Origin: Marinirhabdus sp050859505
Lineage (GTDB): Bacteria; Bacteroidota; Bacteroidia; Flavobacteriales; Flavobacteriaceae
DNA length: 64,000 bases
Direction: 5' to 3'
NCBI RefSeq assembly: GCF_050859505.1
Contig: NZ_CP193934.1
Coordinates: forward strand, 3,472,001-3,536,000
Within the stretch, counting starts at the first letter, position 1. Every line of letters starts with the position of its first letter. The translations under genes were made by a program, and so were the position numbers. The notes under the pieces were generated by a model. It was not told the origin of the DNA and did no database searches. It saw only the letters and a program-made list of their open reading frames with translations. Shown here piece after piece: positions 25,117 through 33,903 of this stretch.

Positions 25117-25932
25117 ATGACCGAATTACAGAAAACCATAGAAACCGCCTGGGACGATCGTTCCCTTTTAACCAACCCTGAAACCATTGCTGCTATTAGA
25201 GAAGTTGTGCGTTTGTGTGACGAAGGAAAACTGCGTTGTGCACAACCAACTGCTAACGGATGGCAAGTAAACGAATGGGTAAAAAAAGCGGTAGTACTGT
25301 ATTTTCCTATCCAAAAAATGGAAACTATGGAAGCGGGTATTTTTGAGTACCACGATAAAATTCCGTTGAAAAGAGGGTATGAAGCAAAAGGAATTCGCGT
25401 AGTTCCTCACGCCGTGGCTCGCTATGGAGCGTATATTAGTAAAGGCGTTATTATGATGCCTAGCTATATAAATATTGGCGCCTATGTAGACGAAGGTACT
25501 ATGGTAGATACCTGGGCAACCGTTGGAAGCTGTGCACAAATTGGTAAAAATGTACACCTAAGTGGTGGCGTAGGAATTGGTGGTGTGCTAGAACCTTTAC
25601 AAGCCGCCCCCGTGATTATTGAAGACAATGCCTTTATTGGTTCTAGAAGTATTGTGGTAGAAGGTGTACGCGTGGAAACAGAAGCAGTATTGGGCGCTAA
25701 TGTAGTACTAACAGCGTCCACAAAAATTATTGATGTAACCGGGAGTGAACCTAAGGAAATGAGAGGCTTAGTTCCTGCACGTTCTGTAGTGATTCCAGGA
25801 AGTTATACCAAAAAATTCCCCGCAGGTGAGTTTCAAGTGAGCTGTGCGTTGATTATTGGCGAACGAAAGGCAAGTACCAATAAAAAAACTTCGCTGAATG
25901 ATGCACTTCGGGAGTATGATGTCGCTGTTTAG
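25117..25932 (+). CDS. dapD: 2,3,4,5-tetrahydropyridine-2,6-dicarboxylate N-succinyltransferase
   Basis: A 271-residue enzyme of lysine/diaminopimelate biosynthesis. It succinylates tetrahydrodipicolinate using succinyl-CoA. The N-terminal helical domain is followed by a left-handed beta-helix of hexapeptide repeats (for example IGAYVDEGTMVDTWATVGSC, GGVLEPLQAAPVIIEDNAF), and the C-terminus has the IGERKASTNKKTSLNDALRE tail. Its length matches the family (about 270-275). It is monocistronic and is followed by degenerate GTAG-type heptamers. Confidence 0.95.
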   Translation: MTELQKTIETAWDDRSLLTNPETIAAIREVVRLCDEGKLRCAQPTANGWQVNEWVKKAVVLYFPIQKMETMEAGIFEYHDKIPLKRGYEAKGIRVVPHAVARYGAYISKGVIMMPSYINIGAYVDEGTMVDTWATVGSCAQIGKNVHLSGGVGIGGVLEPLQAAPVIIEDNAFIGSRSIVVEGVRVETEAVLGANVVLTASTKIIDVTGSEPKEMRGLVPARSVVIPGSYTKKFPAGEFQVSCALIIGERKASTNKKTSLNDALREYDVAV

Positions 25933-25933
25933 C

Positions 25934-26072
25934 TGGTAGCAGGTAGTTTGTAGTTTGTAGGACGCTTCGCTTGTAGGTGGTAGCTTGTAGTTAAAAATAA
26001 CCACAGAGGCACAGATTATATAAAGTGAAATATTTTTGTGAGTCGTGAGTCGTGAGTCGTGAGTCGTGAGTA
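25934..26072. repeat. Two heptamer-type repeat tracts after dapD
   Basis: From about 25934 to 25993 the DNA reads as 7-base blocks starting GTAG (GTAGCAG, GTAGTTT twice, GTAGGTG, GTAGCTT), interrupted once by a CGCTTCGCTT segment. At 26038-26065 there are four perfect GTGAGTC units followed by one GTGAGTA. The sequence between is CCACAGAGGCACAGA, a phrase I recall from other Bacteroidota intergenic DNA. No gene is seen. Confidence 0.8.
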
Positions 26073-26112
26073 AAATTAAAAAATACTGCGTACTGCTACT
26101 GAAAACTGCATA

Positions 26113-26859
26113 CTAGTTCCTACGTTTCCTCAACTTCTTACTATTGACTTTTTTCTGAAAGGCACGACTGTATTTGGTCATAAGCGCATGAGTTTCAGCT
26201 TCGGGCTTGTTGTAGCGCTTGGCGTATTCTTTTGCCATGATGTTAATCATCGTTTTGGAAAGCCATAAACGCCTGAAGTTGTGCATCCGTTTTTCAAAAC
26301 TCATGGTTTCAAAACGCATTCGGTTTAGGTCAATTAGGTAAAAATCGTAGGTACCATCTCCCCTATCAAGAATGAGCGTATTTCCTGGCGAATGATCCAA
26401 AAAATTGATTTCCTTTTCGTGTAAGTCGAACGTAAAAGCCGCCATCTGCCGTAAGATTTCAGCACGGTTTGGCCATTGGGGATTATGATTGAGCACTCGA
26501 AAGTCGAAGTCGTATTCAATGTGTTCGCAGATGTAATAACTCTCCTTTAAGCCTCCTGAAAAATGTTCAACATACCCCACTGGCAACGGAGTATGAATAC
26601 CTCTTGCCGTTAAAATTTCAGCATACAAAAAAGAGCGTTTCGCCTTACTTTTCCGAAGGTATTGATACACCAGACTTTGCGCCGCATTAGGGGTTTTAAA
26701 CTTTTTAATGGAATAGAAAACACCTTCAATGTCAAACTTTTTAATCACATTGCGCTCGCCCTTGGTCACATAATCGCCCTTAGTTTCAAAATCGGTTACG
26801 GCTTGCAACAGTTCTGGCTCTATGTGTTTATACTTTTTATGTATGTGGGTTGTTGTCAT
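26113..26859 (-). CDS. InaA/KdkA-like lipopolysaccharide kinase family protein
   Basis: A 248-residue protein kinase-like enzyme. It has a lysine-bearing N-lobe (YSIKKFKTPN), a catalytic-loop equivalent INFLDHSPGNTLI (His-Asp-x-x-x-Gly-Asn) near residue 155, and a metal-binding DLNRMRF Asp-like motif after FYLID. This pattern fits Kdo/heptose kinases (KdkA, WaaP, InaA). It probably phosphorylates the inner core of lipopolysaccharide. Its start overlaps the next upstream glycosyltransferase by 4 bases, so the two are translationally coupled. Confidence 0.82.
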   Translation of the reverse strand: MTTTHIHKKYKHIEPELLQAVTDFETKGDYVTKGERNVIKKFDIEGVFYSIKKFKTPNAAQSLVYQYLRKSKAKRSFLYAEILTARGIHTPLPVGYVEHFSGGLKESYYICEHIEYDFDFRVLNHNPQWPNRAEILRQMAAFTFDLHEKEINFLDHSPGNTLILDRGDGTYDFYLIDLNRMRFETMSFEKRMHNFRRLWLSKTMINIMAKEYAKRYNKPEAETHALMTKYSRAFQKKVNSKKLRKRRN

Positions 26860-27677
26860 TTCTCAGTTTTACGCAGCCCAAAAGGCGTCCACGTACTTTT
26901 ATCTGTTTTCGTCTGCTTTCTAATCTGCTTGTTTTTTGCTAACATTTCTTCGGTTACATAGCCCTGTGAATGCTCCAAATGCAAGGTTACCAAACTATAC
27001 CTCGCTTGTATGGGTTTAACGCCCATATTCATTAAACGCTCGCCCAGTTCTCTATCCTCTCCGCCATACTGCATACGTTCGTCAAAACCATTTACTGCTA
27101 CGATATCACTGCGCCAACCTGAAGCATTGTTCCCGTCCCAAGTAGCTTTTGTAGGGGTAATCCAATTTAAAAATTTCGCCTTACCTCCTGTTGCGGTGAG
27201 CTTGTTGTGCTTAAAACTTTTTTCTAGTCCTTGGCTCACCAACCAAGCCGCATCGAAACATTTTCTGGAGTGTACATCATCTTCTGAAATGCTTGCTGAA
27301 ATAGCCTCAGGCAACTTAAAATAACCACCTGAAAGGAAACAACCTTCCTTACGCATCGCCAAGTGTTTTTCCACCAAATCGAATCGCGGAATACAATCTC
27401 CATCTGTAAAAATAAGGTATTCTGCTTCGGTGGTTTGGATGGCTTTATTCAAAATTTTAGTTTTCTGAAAGCCGTCATCTTCCTGCCAAACGTGGGTAAT
27501 CTTCAGGATTCCTTTTTGTTGAAATTTTTGAATAACCTCTTCGGTTTCCGAAGTAGAACCATCGTCTGCAATGATGATATCAAAGTCTTTCTCGGTCTGC
27601 CCTTCAAAGCCCCACAAGGCTTTGGTAAGCCACTCGGGCTGATTATATGTGCTAATTATCACCGAAACAGAACTCAT
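26856..27677 (-). CDS. Glycosyltransferase family 2 (galactosyltransferase-type C-terminus)
   Basis: A 273-residue GT-A enzyme. It starts VSVIISTYNQPEWL and has the nucleotide-sugar metal motif FTDGDCIPR (DxD-like). The C-terminal Glyco_transf_7C-type acceptor region is GGEDRELGERLMNMG. It is a close paralogue of the gene at 29463-30296. It is probably a transferase for LPS-core or surface glycan, coupled to the LPS kinase gene (ATGA overlap). No membrane segment. Confidence 0.9.
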   Translation of the reverse strand: MSSVSVIISTYNQPEWLTKALWGFEGQTEKDFDIIIADDGSTSETEEVIQKFQQKGILKITHVWQEDDGFQKTKILNKAIQTTEAEYLIFTDGDCIPRFDLVEKHLAMRKEGCFLSGGYFKLPEAISASISEDDVHSRKCFDAAWLVSQGLEKSFKHNKLTATGGKAKFLNWITPTKATWDGNNASGWRSDIVAVNGFDERMQYGGEDRELGERLMNMGVKPIQARYSLVTLHLEHSQGYVTEEMLAKNKQIRKQTKTDKSTWTPFGLRKTEK

Positions 27678-27715
27678 GGTTTAAAAAAAATAAATACCTT
27701 GCGAAGGTACTCTTT

Positions 27716-28780
27716 ATGAAACAAATTCTTGTTATACAGAACAAACGAATTGGCGACGTGCTCATTAGCTCTGTGCTTGCCAATAACCTAAAAAAACGCT
27801 TCCCAGAAAGCACCATCACCTATCTTGTGTATCCATATACAGCAGGTGTTTTGGAGCATAATCCCAACATAGACCACATTTGGAAAGTAGATGAAACGTG
27901 GCTCAAAAACTTACCCAATTTACTGAAGATGATTGCTCGGGTACGACGTAAAAAATTCGATATTATTTTTGATCCATATGCAAAATTTCAAAGTAGGATG
28001 ATTTGCTATTTCTCTGGGGCTGAATACCGAATTGGTTTTAAAAGACCTGGGAAAAAACTGAAGTTACCCTTCTATTCACATCCCGTGCATTTTATTCCTA
28101 AACGTACACAGTTTTGCGGAAAAGCAATCGAAAACAGACTCAATTTACTAAACTCCGTTTTCCCAATGGAGGAAATGAACGACACTCCAAAAATTTATAT
28201 CACCGAAGAAGAGGCGAGTTATGACAGGATAAAGCATCTTAAAAAACCCGTCATCATGCTGGGCGTTTTAGGAAGCACCCCGCAAAAATCGATGCCCTAC
28301 GAATATGTGGCGCAACTCATAGATTACATTGCCGAAAACTACAACGCTTCCCTCCTCTTTAATTACGCACCTTATCAAAAAGCCGAAGCGGAAGCTATTT
28401 ACAATTTGTGTGAGCATAAGGATCAAATTCATTTAGATATTTACGAGGATAGCATCCGTGGATTTATCACCTTGATGAACAAATGCGACCTCCTTATTTC
28501 CAATGAAGGTGGAAGTGTACACATTGCAAAAGCGCTGGACAAACCAACGTTTACCATCTATTCTCCCTATATTGAAAAGGAAGACTGGAATAGTTTTGAA
28601 GATGGCGTGACCCATCAATCGGTTCACTTGCTGGATTTCAAACCCGAATTATACGAAAGCTTCACAAGAGAAGAACGCAAAGCAATTGAGGCAGATCCTT
28701 CAAAAATGTATCACGAATTAACGCCAGCTTTAATTTTAAGTTCGTTAAAGCCTTATTTAAAACATCATTTAGCAACCTAA
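27716..28780 (+). CDS. Glycosyltransferase family 9 (heptosyltransferase-like)
   Basis: A 354-residue GT-B enzyme. The N-terminus is KQILVIQNKRIGDVLISSVL, and the C-terminal nucleotide-binding signature is MNKCDLLISNEGGSVHIAKAL with PTFTIYSPY. This is the ADP-heptose:LPS heptosyltransferase family. It lies in the glycan locus and is divergent from the GT2/kinase pair, with about 40 bases between the starts. It is followed by a methyltransferase 7 bases downstream. Confidence 0.9.
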   Translation: MKQILVIQNKRIGDVLISSVLANNLKKRFPESTITYLVYPYTAGVLEHNPNIDHIWKVDETWLKNLPNLLKMIARVRRKKFDIIFDPYAKFQSRMICYFSGAEYRIGFKRPGKKLKLPFYSHPVHFIPKRTQFCGKAIENRLNLLNSVFPMEEMNDTPKIYITEEEASYDRIKHLKKPVIMLGVLGSTPQKSMPYEYVAQLIDYIAENYNASLLFNYAPYQKAEAEAIYNLCEHKDQIHLDIYEDSIRGFITLMNKCDLLISNEGGSVHIAKALDKPTFTIYSPYIEKEDWNSFEDGVTHQSVHLLDFKPELYESFTREERKAIEADPSKMYHELTPALILSSLKPYLKHHLAT

Positions 28781-28787
28781 GCTCGCT

Positions 28788-29375
28788 ATGAACATACTTG
28801 ACAAATTTCACCATTGGCGCCGTCGTAGAAGATGGAACAAACAATACCGAAGCGGTCGCTGGCAAAACCTTAAAAGCGACTTGGAGGCTAGTCGCTATTT
28901 TAAAATCAAGGAAGATTTATTAGCCTTTGCTCCCAAAAAACCAAATATTTTGGACATTGGTTGTGGCGATGGAGTGTTAAATGAACGCTTAGGTGATTTT
29001 CCATTTTCCTATTTTCTAGGGGTCGATTTTTCTTCGGAATCCATAAAACAAGCACAAGATAAAAACCTTCCAAATTCTGAATTTGAACACTGCGACGTCC
29101 TGCATTTTGTTCCGAAGCGAACCTTCGACGCCATTATATTTAATGAATCTTTCTATTACATCCCGGATACAGAGAAATCCAGAGTATTACAGCATTTGTT
29201 AGACAACCTATCGGAAGACGGTGTGCTTATCGTTTCCATTTTTAGAGATGGCCCGGGCTGTTGGGAATTCTTTAAAGAGAATAAAAATTTAAAAGAAGTA
29301 GATTTTGAAACGATAAAAACTTCCAAGGAAATGACGTATTGGAAGATTGGGGCGTACACAAAAGTTAGTGAGTAG
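28788..29375 (+). CDS. Class I SAM-dependent methyltransferase
   Basis: A 195-residue enzyme. The SAM-binding motif I is ILDIGCGDGVL near residue 55, and the acidic motif II end is FLGVDFSSES. The C-terminus shows the IFRDGPGCWEFF strand-loop. Its last codons (AGT GAG TAG) are formed by the first units of a GTGAGTA heptamer array, so the C-terminus may have been altered by repeat expansion. It follows the GT9 gene closely and probably modifies a surface glycan or lipid; the substrate is unknown. Confidence 0.87.
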   Translation: MNILDKFHHWRRRRRWNKQYRSGRWQNLKSDLEASRYFKIKEDLLAFAPKKPNILDIGCGDGVLNERLGDFPFSYFLGVDFSSESIKQAQDKNLPNSEFEHCDVLHFVPKRTFDAIIFNESFYYIPDTEKSRVLQHLLDNLSEDGVLIVSIFRDGPGCWEFFKENKNLKEVDFETIKTSKEMTYWKIGAYTKVSE

Positions 29376-29402
29376 TGAGTAGTGAGTAGTGAGTAGTGAG
29401 TA
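29368..29402. repeat. Heptanucleotide tandem repeat GTGAGTA x5
   Basis: Five perfect units start inside the last codons of the methyltransferase gene and run through its stop codon into the intergenic DNA. A partial unit GTGAAAA follows. Confidence 0.9.
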
Positions 29403-29462
29403 GTGAAAAAAATACTATCCAACAAGTCCATAGTCCATATTCTATGTTCTAATTTCAACTTT

Positions 29463-30296
29463 CTATTTTCCCTTCTCCCCTTTCACAATCCCGTGTTCCG
29501 TCCATTTTTTATTCTGGTCTTTTACGTCTTTGCGAATGGCTAAGTTTCGGTCTAAAGATTCTTTTGTTTTATAGCCACGAGCGTGGTCTAGGTGCAGGAC
29601 AATAGCTTTGTGCCGAATCTGTTTTGGTTTTAGTCCGTAGTTTTCTAGGCGTTCCCCTAGCTCACGATCGGGACCGCCGTATTGCATACGTTCGTCATAG
29701 CCGTTAATAGCGATTAAATCTTCTTTCCAAGCGCTGGAATTACAGTTATTAAAACTTGCGTTTGTTGGGGTAATAAAATCAAGAAAAGTTGCTAAGGTAT
29801 TGCCACTATTCAGTTTTAACGCTTGTGTTCCTTTTAATTTATCTTGTTGTTTTAACCAGGCTACGTTGAATGCATTCTCCGTTTTTATGGCTTCATCGTC
29901 TATAATTTCACTGGTTTTCATAGGGAGTTTACAATAGCCGCCGGATAGGAAGTAGCCTTCTTCCGCATATTTTGCGTGTACTTCTATAAAATCTTTTCGT
30001 GGAATACAGTCGCCATCGGTAAACAAAATGTAAGGCTTGTTGGCTTCGGTAATAGCGATGTTTAAGATTCGCTGGCGCCGATAGCCATCGTCTTCGTGCC
30101 AGATATGACGCAATGGCACGGGATAATCGGCCTTAAAAGAATCGATTAACTCTTTGGTTTCAGGGCGCGAACCATCGTCTGCCACGAGCACTTCAAAGTT
30201 ATCGTAGGTTTGGTATTTATACCCCTCCAACACTTTTTGTAACCATTCTTCTTTATTGTAGGTGCTTACAATTACGGTAATGCCAAGATTGTTCAA
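29463..30296 (-). CDS. Glycosyltransferase family 2 (paralogue of the gene at 26856)
   Basis: A 277-residue GT-A enzyme. It starts VIVSTYNKEEWLQ, has ADDGS and FTDGDCIPR metal/nucleotide motifs, and has the acceptor region GGPDRELGERLENYG. Side-by-side similarity with the 26856-27677 product extends over the full length (both have a GYxTxE..xxNxxIRK-type tail), so they derive from duplication. Surface-glycan transferase; donor and acceptor unknown. Convergent with the methyltransferase. Confidence 0.9.
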   Translation of the reverse strand: MNNLGITVIVSTYNKEEWLQKVLEGYKYQTYDNFEVLVADDGSRPETKELIDSFKADYPVPLRHIWHEDDGYRRQRILNIAITEANKPYILFTDGDCIPRKDFIEVHAKYAEEGYFLSGGYCKLPMKTSEIIDDEAIKTENAFNVAWLKQQDKLKGTQALKLNSGNTLATFLDFITPTNASFNNCNSSAWKEDLIAINGYDERMQYGGPDRELGERLENYGLKPKQIRHKAIVLHLDHARGYKTKESLDRNLAIRKDVKDQNKKWTEHGIVKGEKGK

Positions 30297-30358
30297 AACA
30301 GCTTTTTTTTATGTAGATTACAAAGGTACGAACTTTCCTAAGACCCTCTAAAATTTGT

Positions 30359-30366
30359 TACCTTTG
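30359..30366 (+). promoter_or_regulatory. Bacteroidota -7 box (TACCTTTG)
   Basis: A perfect TAnnTTTG match ends only 4 bases before the GTG at 30371, which implies a leaderless or near-leaderless transcript, or initiation at the later ATG at 30392. Confidence 0.6.
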
Positions 30367-30370
30367 GATC

Positions 30371-31108
30371 GTGCCAACACTCGCCGTCATCATGCCCACT
30401 TTAAACGAAGAAGCCTATCTAGAGGCCGCGCTTCGGTCTGTGAAATTTGCAGACGAAATAATTGTTGTGGATTCCTACAGTACAGACACGACACCGGAAA
30501 TCGCCAAAAAATACGCCACCACCTTTTTACAACGGAAATTCGATAATTTCTCCAACCAAAAAAACTACGCCTTAGAACACGCTACGGCAGATTGGATTCT
30601 GTTTTTAGACGCAGACGAACGGATTACCTACCCATTACAACAGGAAATCCTGAAAGCGATTAATAATAATACCCACGGCGGCTACAAACTGAATTTCCCT
30701 CACTTTTATATGAACCGTTTTCTCTACCATCACAGCAACGATGTACTTCGCGTGGTAAAACGAGCAGGAGCTTCTTACAAAGGTTTGGTGCACGAAAAAT
30801 TGACCTGTGAAGGCAGTATTGGGCAGCTTAAAAATCCTGTGTTACATTTTACCTATAAAGGACTGGACCACTTTCTCAATAAAAAGGAGAGCTATGCGTG
30901 GTTTCAAGCCGAGCAGCTTCAGAAAAAAGGAAAAAAAACTACCTGGATGCATTTGTTTGTAAAACCCACCTGGCGATTTTTTAGTTCCTACATTATCAAA
31001 GGTGGTTTTAGAGATGGTATTCCAGGCTTGACTATTGCGGCAAATAATGCGTATGGGGTTTTTCAACGGTATGTGAAGTTGCTATTGTTGAATAGAAATA
31101 TGAGGTAA
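30371..31108 (+). CDS. Glycosyltransferase family 2 (WaaE/KdtX-like)
   Basis: A 245-residue GT-A enzyme with LAVIMPTLNEEAYLEAAL, IIVVDSYSTDTT, RKFDNFSNQKNYAL and FLDADERI. This is the motif series of WaaE-type beta-1,4-glucosyltransferases acting on the LPS core. GTG at 30371 is preferred because the first beta strand (LAVIMP) begins right after it; ATG at 30392 would truncate the strand. It is a paralogue of the gene at 35420. Basic C-terminal region, no clear membrane helix. Confidence 0.88.
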   Translation: MPTLAVIMPTLNEEAYLEAALRSVKFADEIIVVDSYSTDTTPEIAKKYATTFLQRKFDNFSNQKNYALEHATADWILFLDADERITYPLQQEILKAINNNTHGGYKLNFPHFYMNRFLYHHSNDVLRVVKRAGASYKGLVHEKLTCEGSIGQLKNPVLHFTYKGLDHFLNKKESYAWFQAEQLQKKGKKTTWMHLFVKPTWRFFSSYIIKGGFRDGIPGLTIAANNAYGVFQRYVKLLLLNRNMR

Positions 31109-31218
31109 TTTACGCCCCCACTACTTTGTCTATCTGGGTATTGAATATAAAAGCAATTGTTTTTGTACTATGGAATTTTGTTATTCTTCCTAGTATTGTT
31201 TGATAGAATTATTTACAA

Positions 31219-32376
31219 CTACCTATAATGTGATAAAATTTTCACGTCATTAATTTTTCCATATTCGTCTACTTCAAATGACCAAAGTACTCTAATATCC
31301 TCAAAAACTGAGACAACTCGATACGTACTGAAATTATCTTTATACTTTTTTTCCACTATATGAAGCGATTGTAATATCCCTAAACTCTGTATAAGAGATT
31401 GTACCCCTTCTTTTTCAGCTAACCATTCCTTTCTTTTACTTTCTGAATAGTATGCTGATGGAAATTCACCTTTAGCTCCATAAGCGAGTATTTTTTCAAT
31501 TAGGGGAATAACTTGTGAGTCGTCCTCAATATTTGCTGGATATTCAAACAAAATCAGCCGTTTCATTGAAGTAATTAAAGGCTTGATAGCTGCTGTCTTT
31601 TGTTTTTCTAATTCCGAAATTTCATAGTAATGAGCGTCCTTCTCAAGTTCAGTAAATAAGTTAATTGTAATACTTTCTGAATCGGATTTAAAATTAAAAA
31701 ATGTCATATCTCCATTTTTTAAGTTATAAGAATTTGAATATTTTGTTCCTGCCATATATTCTTCTTCTTCTTCAGGAAACATGCACTGTTTCAAAATTTC
31801 TGAGCCTCCTTTTAAATCGATTGTTGTTTCATCGGTATACATGTTATTAAAAGTTGAAGATGCCCATCCTAATACTCTACTTTCTACTACTTTTTCAAAA
31901 TACAATTCGCCGTTCCTTGCTCCAATAATTACCGATGCACCAGTTTTGTCGGCAATGATTATGGTCGCACCAGCAAAACTTGTTTCACGATAGGTTTTGT
32001 AAAATGCTATTGCTTCGTCTATGGTGGCACAAGACTCCAACATTCTTTCTGATGTGCTGTCTTCAATTGGGATCAAACTTTCTTTTGGGATATAATCAAC
32101 AGGTTTACCTGCATACCAATCGAAAGCTAGACCTTCTGTATTCACACCTCCTTGTGCAGCACCATCTTCGTAACCAACATATCCACATCCAAAATGATTT
32201 TCTCCTGCTGGAATAAACCAAATTCTAGAATTTGGATTTGTATTATCTTCATTATTAAAAAAATAGGTATTGTTTCCATCTGTTAAAACAAAAATTGTAC
32301 ACGCGTCCGCAATGTATGTGGAACACAGAAACAGCATAAAAATAAATGTTATTTTAAAAGAGGTTAGGTTTTGCAT
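31219..32376 (-). CDS. Linear-amide C-N hydrolase (penicillin V acylase/choloylglycine hydrolase-like), exported
   Basis: A 385-residue Ntn-hydrolase candidate. A signal peptide ends at ADA, followed directly by Cys26 in CTIFVLTDG. After cleavage this cysteine would be the N-terminal nucleophile, as in penicillin V acylase and bile salt hydrolase. FNNEDN and GGVNTEGLAFDWY provide further family-like active-site positions (Asp/Asn and oxyanion region). It likely hydrolyses an amide such as an N-acyl amino acid, acyl-homoserine lactone or peptide-like antibiotic in the periplasm. It is the last gene of the GntR-S41 peptidase operon (38 bases gap). Confidence 0.78.
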   Translation of the reverse strand: MQNLTSFKITFIFMLFLCSTYIADACTIFVLTDGNNTYFFNNEDNTNPNSRIWFIPAGENHFGCGYVGYEDGAAQGGVNTEGLAFDWYAGKPVDYIPKESLIPIEDSTSERMLESCATIDEAIAFYKTYRETSFAGATIIIADKTGASVIIGARNGELYFEKVVESRVLGWASSTFNNMYTDETTIDLKGGSEILKQCMFPEEEEEYMAGTKYSNSYNLKNGDMTFFNFKSDSESITINLFTELEKDAHYYEISELEKQKTAAIKPLITSMKRLILFEYPANIEDDSQVIPLIEKILAYGAKGEFPSAYYSESKRKEWLAEKEGVQSLIQSLGILQSLHIVEKKYKDNFSTYRVVSVFEDIRVLWSFEVDEYGKINDVKILSHYR

Positions 32377-32414
32377 ATTTATAGGTCTTGCAGTATTTAG
32401 TTGATAAAATAAAT

Positions 32415-33890
32415 TTAATCTTTTTTTTCAAAAAGTTTTTCCACAGCAAACTCCAAAATAACATCTCTATCATTAATTATATTGTGAATAGAATTTGTGA
32501 TTTCGTAATCTGGCAAAACGCCTCTTCTTTTTAAATGCTCATTTATCGCAATATCACTATGCATAAGTGGTATAGATATGGCTACTTCAGTATATTCTCC
32601 GTAGATATACGTTTTATTAATACCGTTACCTACGCCCGCCGTTCCAAATGTTTCGCTTCCTATAAAAACTGCGTCAGTATATTCTTGTAAAATTGCGGGT
32701 CCCGCACCTCCGGCAGATGAAGCACCACCATCTATCAAAACGATTATTTTGCCATCAAAACCATATTTCTCTATCGGTTCAAAAACTTTTAACTCTGTTA
32801 AATAATCAGAATTGGTTACTTTATAATCACCATTTGCTTTTCTTTCTAACCCAAAATCTGAGTTGAAGGACAAAGTATCACCAATGGTCTCTAAATAATA
32901 TTCGTCATTTCCTTTAGTTGTAATTTCATTGGTAGGCGTAAAAGGTTTATCCACAAAATATCGAAGCAAGTGAGCGGCATTACTTAATTTACCGCCATCA
33001 TTGTCTCGTAAGTCTACAATGAGGTATTTTATCCCCTTAGTTTCTATTTCCTTAAAGCATGTGCTATAAAAATCTGGATAGGTGCTTTCTGGTTCTTGGA
33101 AACTGTCTTTAAAAAATCGGGTTATTTGCAAATAAGCGTACTTTTCTTCTTCATTTATTTTAAAATCAAAAGCTTTTTCTTTGAACTTTTTTGAATTTGA
33201 ACTATATTTTTTAAGTTCCGTCTCTACATATTCTGCTCTTGAAATAGAGGCAACTGTCTTGGTCACAATTTCCCTTGTATTATAATCTTTATACGTAATT
33301 TGATATGTAGGCTTTGCTTCAAAAACAATAGGATACGTCTTACTAAACGATAGATAAGAAACCCCTAAATAATGTTCCATCCCCGAAGTACTTATCCCAT
33401 CGGCAGAATAATGTTTTAGCATTTCTGAAACGATGTTGTTACTCAAACTAGCATCAATAGATATAATTTCAGAACCCTCAGGAATCGATTGATTGCTCAT
33501 GTTTCTGACAATGAAAATCCGCTGATTTTTAATAAAAACTTGAAATGGCAACCGTTTTTGGTTTTTGAAAACTTTACCCAGTGCTTTATAAGGATGGGCG
33601 CCTGAATGCGCATCGTGAATCTTCGCAATAAGTTTGAGTACAATTTTATAAAACGTTTTGGCCTCCAAGGGTTTTGAAGCTTCTAAATTTAATTGATTCA
33701 TAAATAGTTCAAACTCTTCTGGTGTTTGATATTCGTAAATGCCAGGATGGGTATTAATTAAAGCCGTCTTAAACTTAAGTAAATCCTTTTGCATGGCATC
33801 AGGCTGATAAATGGTACTTTCCTGTGCAAAACTTGGAAATGCGCTTGTTAGCAACAGTAATAAGCATAATATGAGTGCCATATTTTTCAT
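32415..33890 (-). CDS. S41 family peptidase, exported
   Basis: A 491-residue protein with a signal peptide (LCLLLLLTSAFPSFAQ). The N-terminal part is helical. The C-terminal half is the tail-specific protease fold: YLIVDLRDNDGGK, then VLIDGGASSAGG with the likely catalytic Ser391/392, followed by FIGSETFGTAG. A canonical PDZ domain is not obvious. It is the middle gene of the GntR operon, 13 bases downstream of the regulator. Its substrate is unknown; a peptide or acylated peptide shared with the neighbouring Ntn hydrolase is possible. Confidence 0.85.
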   Translation of the reverse strand: MKNMALILCLLLLLTSAFPSFAQESTIYQPDAMQKDLLKFKTALINTHPGIYEYQTPEEFELFMNQLNLEASKPLEAKTFYKIVLKLIAKIHDAHSGAHPYKALGKVFKNQKRLPFQVFIKNQRIFIVRNMSNQSIPEGSEIISIDASLSNNIVSEMLKHYSADGISTSGMEHYLGVSYLSFSKTYPIVFEAKPTYQITYKDYNTREIVTKTVASISRAEYVETELKKYSSNSKKFKEKAFDFKINEEEKYAYLQITRFFKDSFQEPESTYPDFYSTCFKEIETKGIKYLIVDLRDNDGGKLSNAAHLLRYFVDKPFTPTNEITTKGNDEYYLETIGDTLSFNSDFGLERKANGDYKVTNSDYLTELKVFEPIEKYGFDGKIIVLIDGGASSAGGAGPAILQEYTDAVFIGSETFGTAGVGNGINKTYIYGEYTEVAISIPLMHSDIAINEHLKRRGVLPDYEITNSIHNIINDRDVILEFAVEKLFEKKD

Positions 33891-33903
33891 TGAGTTACTA
33901 TTT

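Noticed and set aside
29156..29458. Minus-strand frame with LLTTHYS repeats
   Set aside because: It is the reverse of the methyltransferase gene and the GTGAGTA array; no independent coding signal.
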